From Actinomycetota bacterium (lineage in GTDB: Bacteria > Actinomycetota > UBA4738 > HRBIN12), in assembly GCA_040881665.1 (NCBI GenBank), contig JBBECT010000007.1, forward strand, positions 186,001 to 250,000: 64,000 nt of DNA, written 5' to 3'. Shown piece by piece: positions 28,181-35,882 of the stretch; position 1 is the stretch's first letter, and each line of letters opens with the position of its first letter. The notes beneath the pieces are model-generated. The model had not been told where the DNA came from, did no database searches, and was given only the letters and a program-made list of their open reading frames with translations. The position numbers and the translations under genes were made by a program.

Positions 28181-28615
28181 TCAGCGGCGCTTCGTGCGGC
28201 GTGCGGAGCTCTTGCGCCGCGTCGCCTTCTTCCGCGCCGGCTTGCGCCCGGCCGTCTTGCGCTTGGCGGTCGACTTCTTGCGACGCCCAGGCTTGCGCTT
28301 CGCAGCGGTCTTCCGCTTGGCGGTCGACTTCTTGCGACGTGCCGGCTTGCGCTTCGCAGCGGTCTTCCGCTTGGCGCTCGACTTGCGCTTGGCGGTCGAC
28401 TTCTTGCGACGCCCAGGCTTGCGCTTCGCAGCGGTCTTCCGCTTGGCGGTCGACTTCTTGCGACGCGCCGGCTTCCGTGCGGCAGTCTTCCGCTTCGCGG
28501 TGGACCTCCGCTTCGCGGTGGACTTCCGGGCGGGCTTGCGCTTCGCAGCGGTCTTCCGTTTCGCAGTCGACTTCCTACGAGCCGGCTTCCTGGCTGTGCG
28601 CTTCTTGGCAGCCAT
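28181..28615 (-). CDS. histone-H1-like Lys/Ala/Arg-rich repeat protein
   Basis: A 144-aa, almost wholly basic, low-complexity protein built from variants of KKSTAKRKTAAKRKPGR, with nearly no acidic or hydrophobic residues. This resembles the histone-H1-like C-terminal tails of eukaryotes and the HC2/AlgP and actinobacterial HupB-tail type of nucleoid proteins. It has no globular DNA-binding domain. It probably binds DNA or RNA non-specifically. A 54-bp DNA unit is repeated nearly identically four times (from 28261, 28315, 28387 and 28441), so copy number may vary between strains. The ATG has a good SD (AAGGGGG). It lies 61 nt downstream of whiB. Confidence 0.85.
   Translation of the reverse strand: MAAKKRTARKPARRKSTAKRKTAAKRKPARKSTAKRRSTAKRKTAARKPARRKKSTAKRKTAAKRKPGRRKKSTAKRKSSAKRKTAAKRKPARRKKSTAKRKTAAKRKPGRRKKSTAKRKTAGRKPARKKATRRKSSARRTKRR
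28261..28478. repeat. 54-bp tandem repeats inside the H1-like gene
   Basis: Near-identical 54-bp units start at 28261, 28315, 28387 and 28441 (the last partial). The 18-bp fragment GCTTGGCGCTCGACTTGC separates units two and three. The first and third units are identical. The unit encodes one 18-residue KKSTAKRKTAAKRKPGRR-type repeat, so gains or losses keep the frame. Confidence 0.88.
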
Positions 28616-28676
28616 CCCGTTCCCCCTTCCGTTCTTCCCGGTCGATCTCCTGCGGCGCCTCGAGTCGGTGGCGCCT

Positions 28677-28904
28677 CTACGACGCCATCCGCTTCAGGCG
28701 CCGTCGCTCCCGTTCGCTCATCCCGCCCCAGACGCCGTACCGCTCATCTCGGCGCAACGCGTAGTTCAGGCATTCGATCCGAACGGGGCACTCAGCACAG
28801 ATCCGCTTGGCCTCCCTCGATGAGCCTCCCTTCTCGGGGAAGAAGACCTCGGGGTCGTAATCGCGACACCGTGCGCGCTCTTGCCATGGGATGTAGTGAT
28901 GCAC
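28677..28904 (-). CDS. whiB: WhiB-family iron-sulfur transcription factor (WhiB2/WhmD-like)
   Basis: A 75-aa Wbl protein. Four cysteines (about C13, C36, C39 and C45, in the C-x2-C-x5-C arrangement of CAECPVRIEC) bind a 4Fe-4S cluster; the GVWGG turn and the basic ERERRRLKRM tail for DNA contact follow. WhiB proteins of this class bind the primary sigma factor and control septation genes (WhiB in Streptomyces, WhiB2 in mycobacteria). The synteny with manB, DUF3499 and fbiAB supports the WhiB2 assignment. The GTG start has GGGGGGAG upstream. A 24-bp palindrome overlaps its likely promoter, suggesting repression by an unknown factor. Confidence 0.93.
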   Translation of the reverse strand: MHHYIPWQERARCRDYDPEVFFPEKGGSSREAKRICAECPVRIECLNYALRRDERYGVWGGMSERERRRLKRMAS

Positions 28905-28917
28905 TTCTCTCTCCCCC

Positions 28918-28941
28918 CAGAATCACACGCGTGTGATTCTG
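28918..28941. promoter_or_regulatory. 24-bp perfect palindrome on the whiB promoter
   Basis: Half-site CAGAATCACACG followed directly by its exact complement. It contains ATCACA-N4-TGTGAT, the same core as at the DUF3499 promoter. It lies 14 nt before the whiB start and overlaps the best -10 (CAGAAT, 28936-28941), so a bound protein would block initiation. Confidence 0.75.
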
Positions 28942-28965
28942 AGCGAATTCCCACCTTCCTGACAA
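28936..28965 (-). promoter_or_regulatory. candidate whiB promoter
   Basis: On the minus strand, TTGTCA (28960-28965), an 18-nt spacer, and CAGAAT (28936-28941). The surrounding 200 bp is less GC-rich than the rest of the window, as expected for a regulated promoter region. Confidence 0.4.
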
Positions 28966-29053
28966 GTGCTGAGACGACTTTTTTCCATCCACGATCTGCG
29001 CTCCCCAAAGCATCGTGGACAGCGGTTCCGGCCGTTGCAAGGGCTTCCGGGCG

Positions 29054-29073
29054 AAAAATGCGTCAGGAACGCA
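29054..29073 (-). terminator. intrinsic terminator after fbiC
   Basis: On the minus strand TGCGT-TCCTG-ACGCA followed by TTTTT, a 5-bp stem (6 with a G-U pair) plus U-tract, about 44 nt after the fbiC stop. It is the only hairpin with a proper T-run found in the window. Confidence 0.6.
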
Positions 29074-29116
29074 CAGTAAATGTGGTTGACCGTATCTGTC
29101 AGCTAGCTTGACGGAC

Positions 29117-31615
29117 TCACGCGATCGACGCGTCAGATCGGTGCACACGGCCGTACGTCGTGGTCCGTTCGACGGGAGATCGGCCGATCGAACGGATCGC
29201 GTCGTGGAAGGCGCGCACCTCCATCTCGATCCCCCACTCCGCCCCCGCCATGCGGCTGATCGTCTCCTCCATCAACGTGCCACCGAAGTCGTTCGCGCCC
29301 CCTCGCAATAGCGCGCAGCACGCGTCGATGCCGAGCTTGACCCACGACACCTGCACGTTGTCGATCCGACCCGCGAGCAGGACGCGCGCGATCGCGTGCA
29401 ACCGACGATCCTCGTCGAACGTGGAGCCCGGTTTCGCCTTCCCCGCAAGGTAGATCGGAGCGTTCTGGTGAACGAACGGGAGTGGGACGAACTCGGTGAA
29501 TCCGCCCGTGTCGTCCTGGATCCGCGCGAGTCTTCGGATGTGTGCGACCCAATGCGGCGGTGCGTCGACATGTCCGTACATGATCGTGGACGAGGACCGC
29601 AGGCCGACACGATGCGCGGTCCGCACGATCTCCTCCCACGTGTCGGCCGGAAGCTTCCCTTTCGTGAGCACCCATCGCACGTCGTCGTCGAGGATCTCCG
29701 CCGCCGTTCCGGGGATCGACCCCAATCCGCGTGATCGACACTCGGTCAGGAACTCCTCGAAGGACACGCCGAGTTTCGTCGCACCGTTCAAGATCTCCAT
29801 CGGCGAGAACGCGTGCACGTGGATGTCGGGCACGCGTGACGTCACCGCGTCGAGGAGGTCGAAATAGAACGTCGCCGGCAGATCCGGGTGGATCCCGCCT
29901 TGCATGCAGACCTCAGTCGCGCCGGATTCCCATGCTTCCTGTGCACGGCCGGCGACCTCGTCCAGGGTCAGGGTGTAGGACTCGGGATCGTTCTCCCGCT
30001 GGGCGAATGCACAGAAGCGACACCCCACGTAGCAGACGTTGGTGAAGTTGATGTTCCGGTTGACCACGTAGGTGATCTCGTCCCCGACAGCCTGTTTCCG
30101 CAGCTCATCGGCCACATCTGCGAGCGCGTCGAGGGCGGGACCCTCGCTCCGGAACAGCGCGAGCGCCTGATCGTCGCTCAGCTCGGATCCCGACTCGGCG
30201 GCACGGAGCGCTTCCTTGATCTGGCGGTCAAGCCGTTCGGGAGCGGGCGCCGACCCCTCCCAGGCACGGGTGAGCGCCAGCCGTTCCGATCCGTCGGCCT
30301 CCATGTCCCCGTAGACCACCTCGGCGTCCTCCCGGAGGCCGGCACCGGGTCCCTTGGAGAAGGTGAGATCGATCGTGCGGGGCTTCCACTGGATCTGGGG
30401 GTCCTGCCACGGGATCGGCGCCGGCGCCTGTCCCTCCCGGGCGAGTCCGTCCTCCGCCAGGAGAGCGGTGACCGGACCACGCATCGTGCCTGCGAGGAAG
30501 GGATCGGGCCGTGCCGCGAACCCCGGGTAGATCGTGAGTCGCTCCCGCAGCTCCAGACCCCGTTCGGCGGTGGTCGCCGCGAGGGTATCGGTCGCCGGCC
30601 ACGGACGCTCGGGGTTGACGTGGTCGGGTGTGAGGGGAGAGACCCCGCCCCAGTCGTCGATCCCGGCGTCGAGGAGCCGCCCCTGCTGCTCGCCGTCGGA
30701 CAGGTTCGGCGGTGCCTGCACGTGCATCCGGGGCCCGAAGACCACCCGGGCGGCGGCCACGACGGCCAGGAACTCCTCGTCGCCCGGCTCGGCCGCGGCA
30801 TGCATCGCGGTGGCGGGCTTCGCCCGGAAGTTCTGGACGATCACCTCTTGCAGGTGGCCGTATCGGCGATGGAGCTCGCGGATCGCAAGCAGCGAGGCCG
30901 CCCGCTCGGAGGCCGTCTCGCCGATCCCGACGAGGATGCCCGTCGTGAAGGGGATCGCAAGCCGCCCGGCGTCCTCGATCGTTCGCAACCGGACGGCCGG
31001 CACCTTGTCGGGCGAGCGGTGGTGAGGACCGCCCTCCTGCGACAAGCGGTCCGAGGAGGTCTCCAGCATCAGTCCCATCGATGCGCTGACGTGCTTGAGA
31101 CGGGCGAGCTCCTCGTAGGCCATCACACCGGGGTTCAGGTGCGGGAGAAGCCCTGTCGCCTCGATCACCCGGATCGCGACGGCCCGAACGTAGTCCAGTG
31201 TCGACGCGTACCCGCGCTCGGCGAGCCAGTCGCGCGCCTCGGGGTACCGATCCTCGGGCCGGTCGCCGAGGGTGAACAGCGCCTCCTTGCATCCCGCCGT
31301 CCTGCCCGCTTCCGCGATCGCCACGACCTCCTCCGGCGTCAGGAACGGCGCGTCGATCCGGGCCGGAGGCTTGGCGAAGGTGCAGTAGTGGCATCGGTCC
31401 CGGCAGAGCATCGTGAGCGGCACGAATACCTTGCGGGAGTAGGTGACCGTCGTTCCGTGCCCCAGCTCGCGGAGCCGGGACGCTAGCTGCAGGAGCCGCT
31501 CGAGTCCCGCCCCTCGCGCCTCGATCAGGGCTTGCACCTCGGGCGGGGACAGCGAACGGCCGGCCTCGGCGCGGGCGAGTGCCCGGCGCAGCTGGTGTTC
31601 GTTCCCTCCGGACAT
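29117..31615 (-). CDS. fbiC: 7,8-didemethyl-8-hydroxy-5-deazariboflavin (Fo) synthase FbiC
   Basis: An 832-aa fusion of the radical-SAM enzymes CofG and CofH, which make Fo, the deazaflavin core of coenzyme F420, from tyrosine and a riboflavin precursor. The CofG half has the CxxxCxxC cluster at C71/C75/C78 (CRDRCHYC); the CofH half has a second at C528/C532/C535 (CYVGCRFC). The fused form is typical of actinobacteria. The ATG at 31613-31615 is where similarity starts. TAGGCT lies 7 nt upstream, so the mRNA may be leaderless. It diverges from fbiA with only 27 nt between start codons. Confidence 0.96.
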   Translation of the reverse strand: MSGGNEHQLRRALARAEAGRSLSPPEVQALIEARGAGLERLLQLASRLRELGHGTTVTYSRKVFVPLTMLCRDRCHYCTFAKPPARIDAPFLTPEEVVAIAEAGRTAGCKEALFTLGDRPEDRYPEARDWLAERGYASTLDYVRAVAIRVIEATGLLPHLNPGVMAYEELARLKHVSASMGLMLETSSDRLSQEGGPHHRSPDKVPAVRLRTIEDAGRLAIPFTTGILVGIGETASERAASLLAIRELHRRYGHLQEVIVQNFRAKPATAMHAAAEPGDEEFLAVVAAARVVFGPRMHVQAPPNLSDGEQQGRLLDAGIDDWGGVSPLTPDHVNPERPWPATDTLAATTAERGLELRERLTIYPGFAARPDPFLAGTMRGPVTALLAEDGLAREGQAPAPIPWQDPQIQWKPRTIDLTFSKGPGAGLREDAEVVYGDMEADGSERLALTRAWEGSAPAPERLDRQIKEALRAAESGSELSDDQALALFRSEGPALDALADVADELRKQAVGDEITYVVNRNINFTNVCYVGCRFCAFAQRENDPESYTLTLDEVAGRAQEAWESGATEVCMQGGIHPDLPATFYFDLLDAVTSRVPDIHVHAFSPMEILNGATKLGVSFEEFLTECRSRGLGSIPGTAAEILDDDVRWVLTKGKLPADTWEEIVRTAHRVGLRSSSTIMYGHVDAPPHWVAHIRRLARIQDDTGGFTEFVPLPFVHQNAPIYLAGKAKPGSTFDEDRRLHAIARVLLAGRIDNVQVSWVKLGIDACCALLRGGANDFGGTLMEETISRMAGAEWGIEMEVRAFHDAIRSIGRSPVERTTTYGRVHRSDASIA

Positions 31616-31622
31616 CGCGGCG

Positions 31623-31628
31623 AGCCTA
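31623..31628 (-). promoter_or_regulatory. candidate leaderless -10 for fbiC
   Basis: TAGGCT on the minus strand, 7 nt before the fbiC ATG. It is one base away from the oppositely oriented fbiA box. Confidence 0.55.
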
Positions 31629-31629
31629 C

Positions 31630-31635
31630 TACCCT
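31630..31635 (+). promoter_or_regulatory. candidate leaderless -10 for fbiA
   Basis: TACCCT followed by 7 nt and the fbiA ATG at 31643. It is the mirror arrangement of the fbiC box, so RNA polymerase can probably occupy only one direction at a time. Confidence 0.55.
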
Positions 31636-31642
31636 TGCGTGT

Positions 31643-32650
31643 ATGTCCTCGCCCGAGCCGGCCCCTCCCCCGACCTCCCGCTCGCCGGAGATCGTCGCGC
31701 TCGCCGGCGGGGTCGGCGCCGGGAAGTTCCTCCGCGGACTCGACCGCGTCGCGCGCGCCGACGGGTTGCGCATCACCGTCGTGGTCAACACCGGTGACGA
31801 TCTCCGGATCCACGGGCTGCGCGTGTGTCCCGACCTGGACTCGGTCTGCTACTGGCTCGCGGGACTGATGGACCGCGATCGGGGATGGGGCCGGGCCGAC
31901 GAGACCTTCCACGCGATCGAGGCGATGCGCGACGCCGGTGTCGACGCATGGTTCGCGCTCGGTGATCGCGACCTCGGTACCCACCTGCGACGCACCGAGC
32001 TGCTCCGCGGGGGCGCGACGCTGAGCGAGGCGACCGACATGATCGCGACGGCGTTCGGCGTCGTCCCGCGGGTGCTGCCGATGACCGACGACGAGGTCAC
32101 GACGCGGATCGACGTCCTGGACCCGGAGGCGGATGGCGGCGCGCGGGACCTGCACTTCCAGGAGTACTGGGTCCGGCGCCGGGCAGCGGACCCCGTGAAG
32201 CAGGTCCGCTACACGGGAGCGGCGCGCGCGGTCGCGCAGCCCGCCGCGATCGAGGCGCTCGAACGCGCCGAGGCCATCGTCGTGTGCCCCTCGAACCCGG
32301 TCGCGTCGATCGCTCCGATCCTCGCCGTGCCCGGCTACCGGAAGGCTCTGGCCGCACGACGGGAGGTCGTCGTCGGGATCTCCCCGATCGTGGCGGGCGC
32401 CCCGCTCGCGGGCATGGCCGATCGGCTGATGCCGGTCGCCGGGCTCGAGGTTTCCGCCCTCGGTGCGGCCCAGGCCTACGAGGGCCTGCTCGGGAGCTGG
32501 ATCCTCGACGAGCGCGACCGCGGGCTCGCCGGACGGATCGAGCATGAGCTCGGTCTGCGCACGGCGGCCACCGACACGATCATGGTCGACGACGCCCGCG
32601 CCGGGGCGCTCGCGCGCATCGCGCTCTCGCTCGCCCGGGAGCAGGGATGA
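31643..32650 (+). CDS. fbiA: 2-phospho-L-lactate (or phosphoenolpyruvate-derived) transferase FbiA/CofD
   Basis: A 335-aa CofD-family transferase that joins Fo to the activated three-carbon acid, giving F420-0 or its dehydro form. Family motifs: VALAGGVGAGKFLRGL near residue 20, VVVNTGDDLRIHGLRVCPDLD, FALGDRDLGTHLRRTELL, VVCPSNPVASIAPIL, and PLAGMADRLM. The ATG is preferred over upstream frame extensions because the conserved core begins soon after it and TACCCT lies 7 nt upstream. Its stop overlaps the fbiB start (ATGA). The nucleotidyltransferase supplying its substrate (FbiD/CofC) is not in the window. Confidence 0.95.
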   Translation: MSSPEPAPPPTSRSPEIVALAGGVGAGKFLRGLDRVARADGLRITVVVNTGDDLRIHGLRVCPDLDSVCYWLAGLMDRDRGWGRADETFHAIEAMRDAGVDAWFALGDRDLGTHLRRTELLRGGATLSEATDMIATAFGVVPRVLPMTDDEVTTRIDVLDPEADGGARDLHFQEYWVRRRAADPVKQVRYTGAARAVAQPAAIEALERAEAIVVCPSNPVASIAPILAVPGYRKALAARREVVVGISPIVAGAPLAGMADRLMPVAGLEVSALGAAQAYEGLLGSWILDERDRGLAGRIEHELGLRTAATDTIMVDDARAGALARIALSLAREQG

Positions 32651-33939
32651 CGGTCGAGATCCTGCCGGTCGAGGGGATCGGCGAGATCGAGGAGGGCGAC
32701 GATCTGGCCACGATCCTCGGCGGAGCGCTCGAGCCACTGGCGCCGAGGGTGGGCGACGTCGTGGCCGTCACCCAGAAGGTCGTCTCCAAGGCGGAGGGAC
32801 GCGTCGTGCCCGCGGGACCCGAGGGCGTTCGAGGGTGGGTGGAACGCGAAACCGCGGCCCTGGTCGCGAGGCGCGACGATCTGCTGATCGCGCGGACCCA
32901 CCACGGGTTCGTCTGCGCGAACGCGGGCGTCGACGCCTCGAACGTCCCACCGGGGTTCCTCTCCCTGTTGCCGCAGGACCCGGACAGGTCGGCGCAACGG
33001 CTGCGCGCGACGCTCGAGGAGCGGTTCGGAGGGCCGCTCGGGGTGGTGATCACCGACACGTTCGGGCGTCCCTGGCGAACGGGCGTCGTGAACGTCGCGA
33101 TCGGCTGCTCCGGGATCCCCGCCGTGATCGATCTCCGCGGGTCCGACGACCGGCACGGCCGCACGCTCGACGCGACCGTCGTCGCACACGCTGACGAGGT
33201 GGCGGCCGCGAGCGGGCTGGTCATGCCGAAGGCGGCCGGGATCCCGGCGGCCCTCGTCCGTGGCCTCGAGCCGTCGGACGCGCCGGCGGGGGCCGCCGCC
33301 GACCTCGTCCGGCCCGCGGACGAAGACCTGTTCCGCGCGTCGCCCCTCACCTCGATCGGTGGTCGCCGGACGATCCGCGCGTTCGGGACGGGTGCGCCCG
33401 CCCGGTCGGCGATCGAGGAGGCGGTCCGTGCGGCCTGTACGGCTCCCGCGCCCCATCACACGAAACCGTGGTTGTTCGTGGCGCTGTGGTCGGAGGCGGC
33501 CAAGCACCGGTACCTCGCGGCGATGGCCGAGGCGTGGAGGACCGACCTCGCCCGAGACCGAACCCCACCCGCCACGATCGAGCGCCGGATCGGCGCGAGC
33601 GACGCGGTGCTCGGGGCGGCCCCCGTCCTGATCGTGCCCGCGATCCGCCTGCGCGGCGCACACGACTACGCCGACGACGAGCGGGCGGGCGCCGAGCGCG
33701 ACATGTTCCTGCTCGCCGGCGGGGCGGCGATCGAGAACCTGGTGCTCGCGCTGCACGCACAAGGGGTGGCGTCGTCGTGGATCTCCTCCTCGATCTTCTG
33801 CCGGGAGGAGGCGCGCGCCGCACTCGACCTCGACGAGGAGTGGCTGCCCCTGGGCACCGTGGCGGCAGGTCCGTTCCCGGACGCGATGCCGCCTCCACGA
33901 CCCGATCTCACGGCGGAGGAGTTCCTGCAGCACCGTTGA
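32647..33939 (+). CDS. fbiB: F420-0:gamma-glutamyl ligase/FMN-reductase FbiB
   Basis: A 430-aa bifunctional enzyme. Residues about 1-235 are CofE, which adds glutamates to F420-0 (VGDVVAVTQKVVSKAEGR; VVITDTFGRPWRTGVVNVAIG). Residues about 240-430 are a nitroreductase-like FMN domain (RRTIRAFGTG; APHHTKPWLFVAL) that in mycobacteria reduces dehydro-F420-0 and extends the tail. The fused form is the actinobacterial type. ATGA overlap with fbiA implies one transcript. With fbiC divergent, all but the CofC/FbiD step of F420 synthesis from Fo precursors is encoded here. Confidence 0.95.
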   Translation: MTVEILPVEGIGEIEEGDDLATILGGALEPLAPRVGDVVAVTQKVVSKAEGRVVPAGPEGVRGWVERETAALVARRDDLLIARTHHGFVCANAGVDASNVPPGFLSLLPQDPDRSAQRLRATLEERFGGPLGVVITDTFGRPWRTGVVNVAIGCSGIPAVIDLRGSDDRHGRTLDATVVAHADEVAAASGLVMPKAAGIPAALVRGLEPSDAPAGAAADLVRPADEDLFRASPLTSIGGRRTIRAFGTGAPARSAIEEAVRAACTAPAPHHTKPWLFVALWSEAAKHRYLAAMAEAWRTDLARDRTPPATIERRIGASDAVLGAAPVLIVPAIRLRGAHDYADDERAGAERDMFLLAGGAAIENLVLALHAQGVASSWISSSIFCREEARAALDLDEEWLPLGTVAAGPFPDAMPPPRPDLTAEEFLQHR

Positions 33940-34001
33940 GTCGCGTCGGGGACGACGCGGGCTGCGACCGGCCCAGGGGGTGCCTCCCGCTTCGCGCCCG
34001 C

Positions 34002-34007
34002 TATCCT
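34002..34007 (+). promoter_or_regulatory. candidate -10 for the DUF3105 gene
   Basis: TATCCT in the 145-nt gap after fbiB. It would give about a 70-nt leader to the GTG at 34085, or about 14 nt to an in-frame ATG at 34028. Confidence 0.4.
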
Positions 34008-34084
34008 TGGCCGAACCGCGAGCGGCGATGCCTCGTGGGAAACGACCGGCGGTGACGACGAACGACGGACAGGAAGGGCGGCAC

Positions 34085-34843
34085 GTGAGCGACGCGAAGG
34101 GCCCGGAGGGGCGCAAGCCGACCAAGGCCGAGCGCAAGGAGCAGGCGCGGATCGAGCGCGAAGAGCTCCAGCGCAAAGAGGCGCGACGCAGCCGGATGCG
34201 CGTGCTCGGCATCGGACTCGTCGCCGCCGCCCTGGCGATCGCCGTGGGACTCGCCGTCCTGCTCCAGCCGGACTCCGTGGATCTGCCCTCCTCGGAGGAG
34301 TTGCTCGCCCAGTCCGACGCGGCGATCGAGCAGGCGGGGTGCACCCCTGCCGAGAACGTGGGCGAGTATCAGGGACCTTGGCCGGATGGCGCGCACATCG
34401 GAACCCCAAGCGGGCCACCGGAGATGCCTCCCCTGTCGACCTACGCCTCGGTCCCTCCCACCTCGGGGCCGCACGCCCCGGTCACCCAGGGTGCCGGCGT
34501 GTACGACAGCTCGCCCCCGATCGACCAGGTGCTCCACTCGCAAGAGCACGGCGCGGTCGTGATCTGGTACGACCCGGCCGCCAGCGGTCCGGAACTGCAG
34601 AAGATCAAGGACTTCTACGCGGATGAGGAGTTCGTGATCGTCGCCCCCTACGACTACTCCGAACAGGGGGAGGCGGGACGCCTTCCGGCCGGGGGCGAGA
34701 TGGCGGTCACCGCGTGGCACTTCACCCAGGAGTGTGCGGACCTGAGCCTCGCCGCGTCGTACGCCTTCGTCGACGACTATCGCGCGATCGCGAGCAACGA
34801 CGACTACCAGGGTGAGGCCCCGGAGCCGGGCGCCGCGATCTGA
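34085..34843 (+). CDS. DUF3105 family membrane-anchored protein
   Basis: A 252-aa protein with a charged coiled-coil N-terminus (KPTKAERKEQARIEREELQ), one membrane helix at about residues 40-60, and an extracytoplasmic DUF3105 domain with the family's YASVPPTSGPHAP and LHSQEHGAVVIWYDP. The histidines and acidic residues there may bind metal, but no activity is known. The GTG at 34085 is chosen for its SD (AGGAAGGG); an upstream ATG at 34028 would add 19 residues. It converges on the nucleotidyltransferase gene with a 10-nt gap. Confidence 0.83.
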   Translation: MSDAKGPEGRKPTKAERKEQARIEREELQRKEARRSRMRVLGIGLVAAALAIAVGLAVLLQPDSVDLPSSEELLAQSDAAIEQAGCTPAENVGEYQGPWPDGAHIGTPSGPPEMPPLSTYASVPPTSGPHAPVTQGAGVYDSSPPIDQVLHSQEHGAVVIWYDPAASGPELQKIKDFYADEEFVIVAPYDYSEQGEAGRLPAGGEMAVTAWHFTQECADLSLAASYAFVDDYRAIASNDDYQGEAPEPGAAI

Positions 34844-34853
34844 TCGCGAGCGC

Positions 34854-35882
34854 TCAGTCCTCGTCCTCGGCGGCTATCTGTCCGGGCGGGATGCGCGCGC
34901 CCTCGATCTCCATGTCGTCGGGAACCTCGGCTCCTTCGGCGAGCACGCCGTCGGTCACGATCGCTCCCTCGCCGACGCGCGCCCCGGGCCCGAGGATCGT
35001 CCCGGTCACGTGCGCCCGTGCCTCGACGATCGCGCCTGGCAGCAGCACCGAGTCGTCGACGGCGGCCTCGGCCGCGATCGACGCGTGCGCGCCGACGGCG
35101 ACCCAGCGACCGAGATGGGACCGCAGGTCGACGTCGGCGGTGTCGGCGATCCACGGCGCGGGGTAGGACAGTCCCTCGACCTCGCCCTCGAGGATGTCCG
35201 CGTGGGCCTGCAGGTACTTCTCCGGGGTCCCGAGATCGAGCCAGTACGCCTCGGATAGGTAGCCGTAGAGCGGACGCCCGTCGGCGATCAGGGCGGGGAA
35301 GATCTCGCGCTCGATCGAGACGTTCTCCCCCGCCGGCCACGCCGTGAGCGAGGAGGGATCCAGCAGGTAGGTGCCCGCGTTCACGTCACCGGGAACCCGC
35401 TCGAGGGGCTTCTCCCGGAACTCGATCACCCGCCCGTCGTCGGCGATCGGCACGAGCCCGAAGGGCCGGGCGTCGTCCACGTGGGTCAGCCCTATCGTGG
35501 CGGTCGCGCCTCGCTCGCGGTGGAACGCACGCATCGCCGTCAGATCGAGATCGGTGAGGATGTCGCCGTTCAGCGCGAGGAACGGCTCGTCGCCGAGGTG
35601 CTCGAGCGCGTTCACGATCGCACCACCGGTGCCCAGGGGCGCCTCCTCGGTGATCCACCGGACCGAGGGCGGCAGATCACCGCGCGCGGCGATGAAGGGA
35701 TGGAAGGTCTGCTCCAGGTACGGGCTCGACAGGACGACCTCGTCGACCCCGTGCCGGGCAAGCAGATCGAGCACGTGGTCGAGCTGGGGCCGGTCCACGA
35801 TGTTGATCAGTGGCTTAGGGATCGTCTCGGTGAGCGGCCGCAAACGGGTCCCCTCTCCCCCGACGAGAACGACCGCCTTCAT
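34854..35882 (-). CDS. sugar-1-phosphate nucleotidyltransferase (ManC-like)
   Basis: A 342-aa NDP-sugar pyrophosphorylase. The N-terminal nucleotidyltransferase has VVLVGGEGTRLRPLTETIPK, the metal site LNGDILTD and the sugar-binding EAPLGTGGAI; the C-terminal about 100 residues are a left-handed beta-helix with hexapeptide repeats. By position next to wbbL and fbiB it corresponds to mycobacterial Rv3264c (mannose-1-phosphate guanylyltransferase), but the sequence alone does not separate GDP-mannose from dTDP- or UDP-glucose synthesis. Its ATG overlaps the upstream stop (ATGA). It is last in the surface-polysaccharide operon. Confidence 0.87.
   Translation of the reverse strand: MKAVVLVGGEGTRLRPLTETIPKPLINIVDRPQLDHVLDLLARHGVDEVVLSSPYLEQTFHPFIAARGDLPPSVRWITEEAPLGTGGAIVNALEHLGDEPFLALNGDILTDLDLTAMRAFHRERGATATIGLTHVDDARPFGLVPIADDGRVIEFREKPLERVPGDVNAGTYLLDPSSLTAWPAGENVSIEREIFPALIADGRPLYGYLSEAYWLDLGTPEKYLQAHADILEGEVEGLSYPAPWIADTADVDLRSHLGRWVAVGAHASIAAEAAVDDSVLLPGAIVEARAHVTGTILGPGARVGEGAIVTDGVLAEGAEVPDDMEIEGARIPPGQIAAEDED

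Noticed and set aside
28261-28478. Regular repeats suggesting a CRISPR array
   Set aside because: The units are contiguous 54-bp coding repeats without unique spacers and encode the Lys-rich protein in frame.
28918-28941. CRP/GlxR-type binding site
   Set aside because: The half-sites are in the opposite order (TCACA then TGTGA, 4-nt spacer) from the CRP consensus, so a different protein is implied.
32476-34344. Long minus-strand frame across fbiB
   Set aside because: It is antisense to the well-supported fbiA/fbiB genes, and its product is Arg/Gly/Asp-rich with no domain.
34854-35882. FbiD/CofC, the missing F420 nucleotidyltransferase
   Set aside because: The protein is a sugar-1-phosphate nucleotidyltransferase with a beta-helix tail, larger than CofC and without its motifs.
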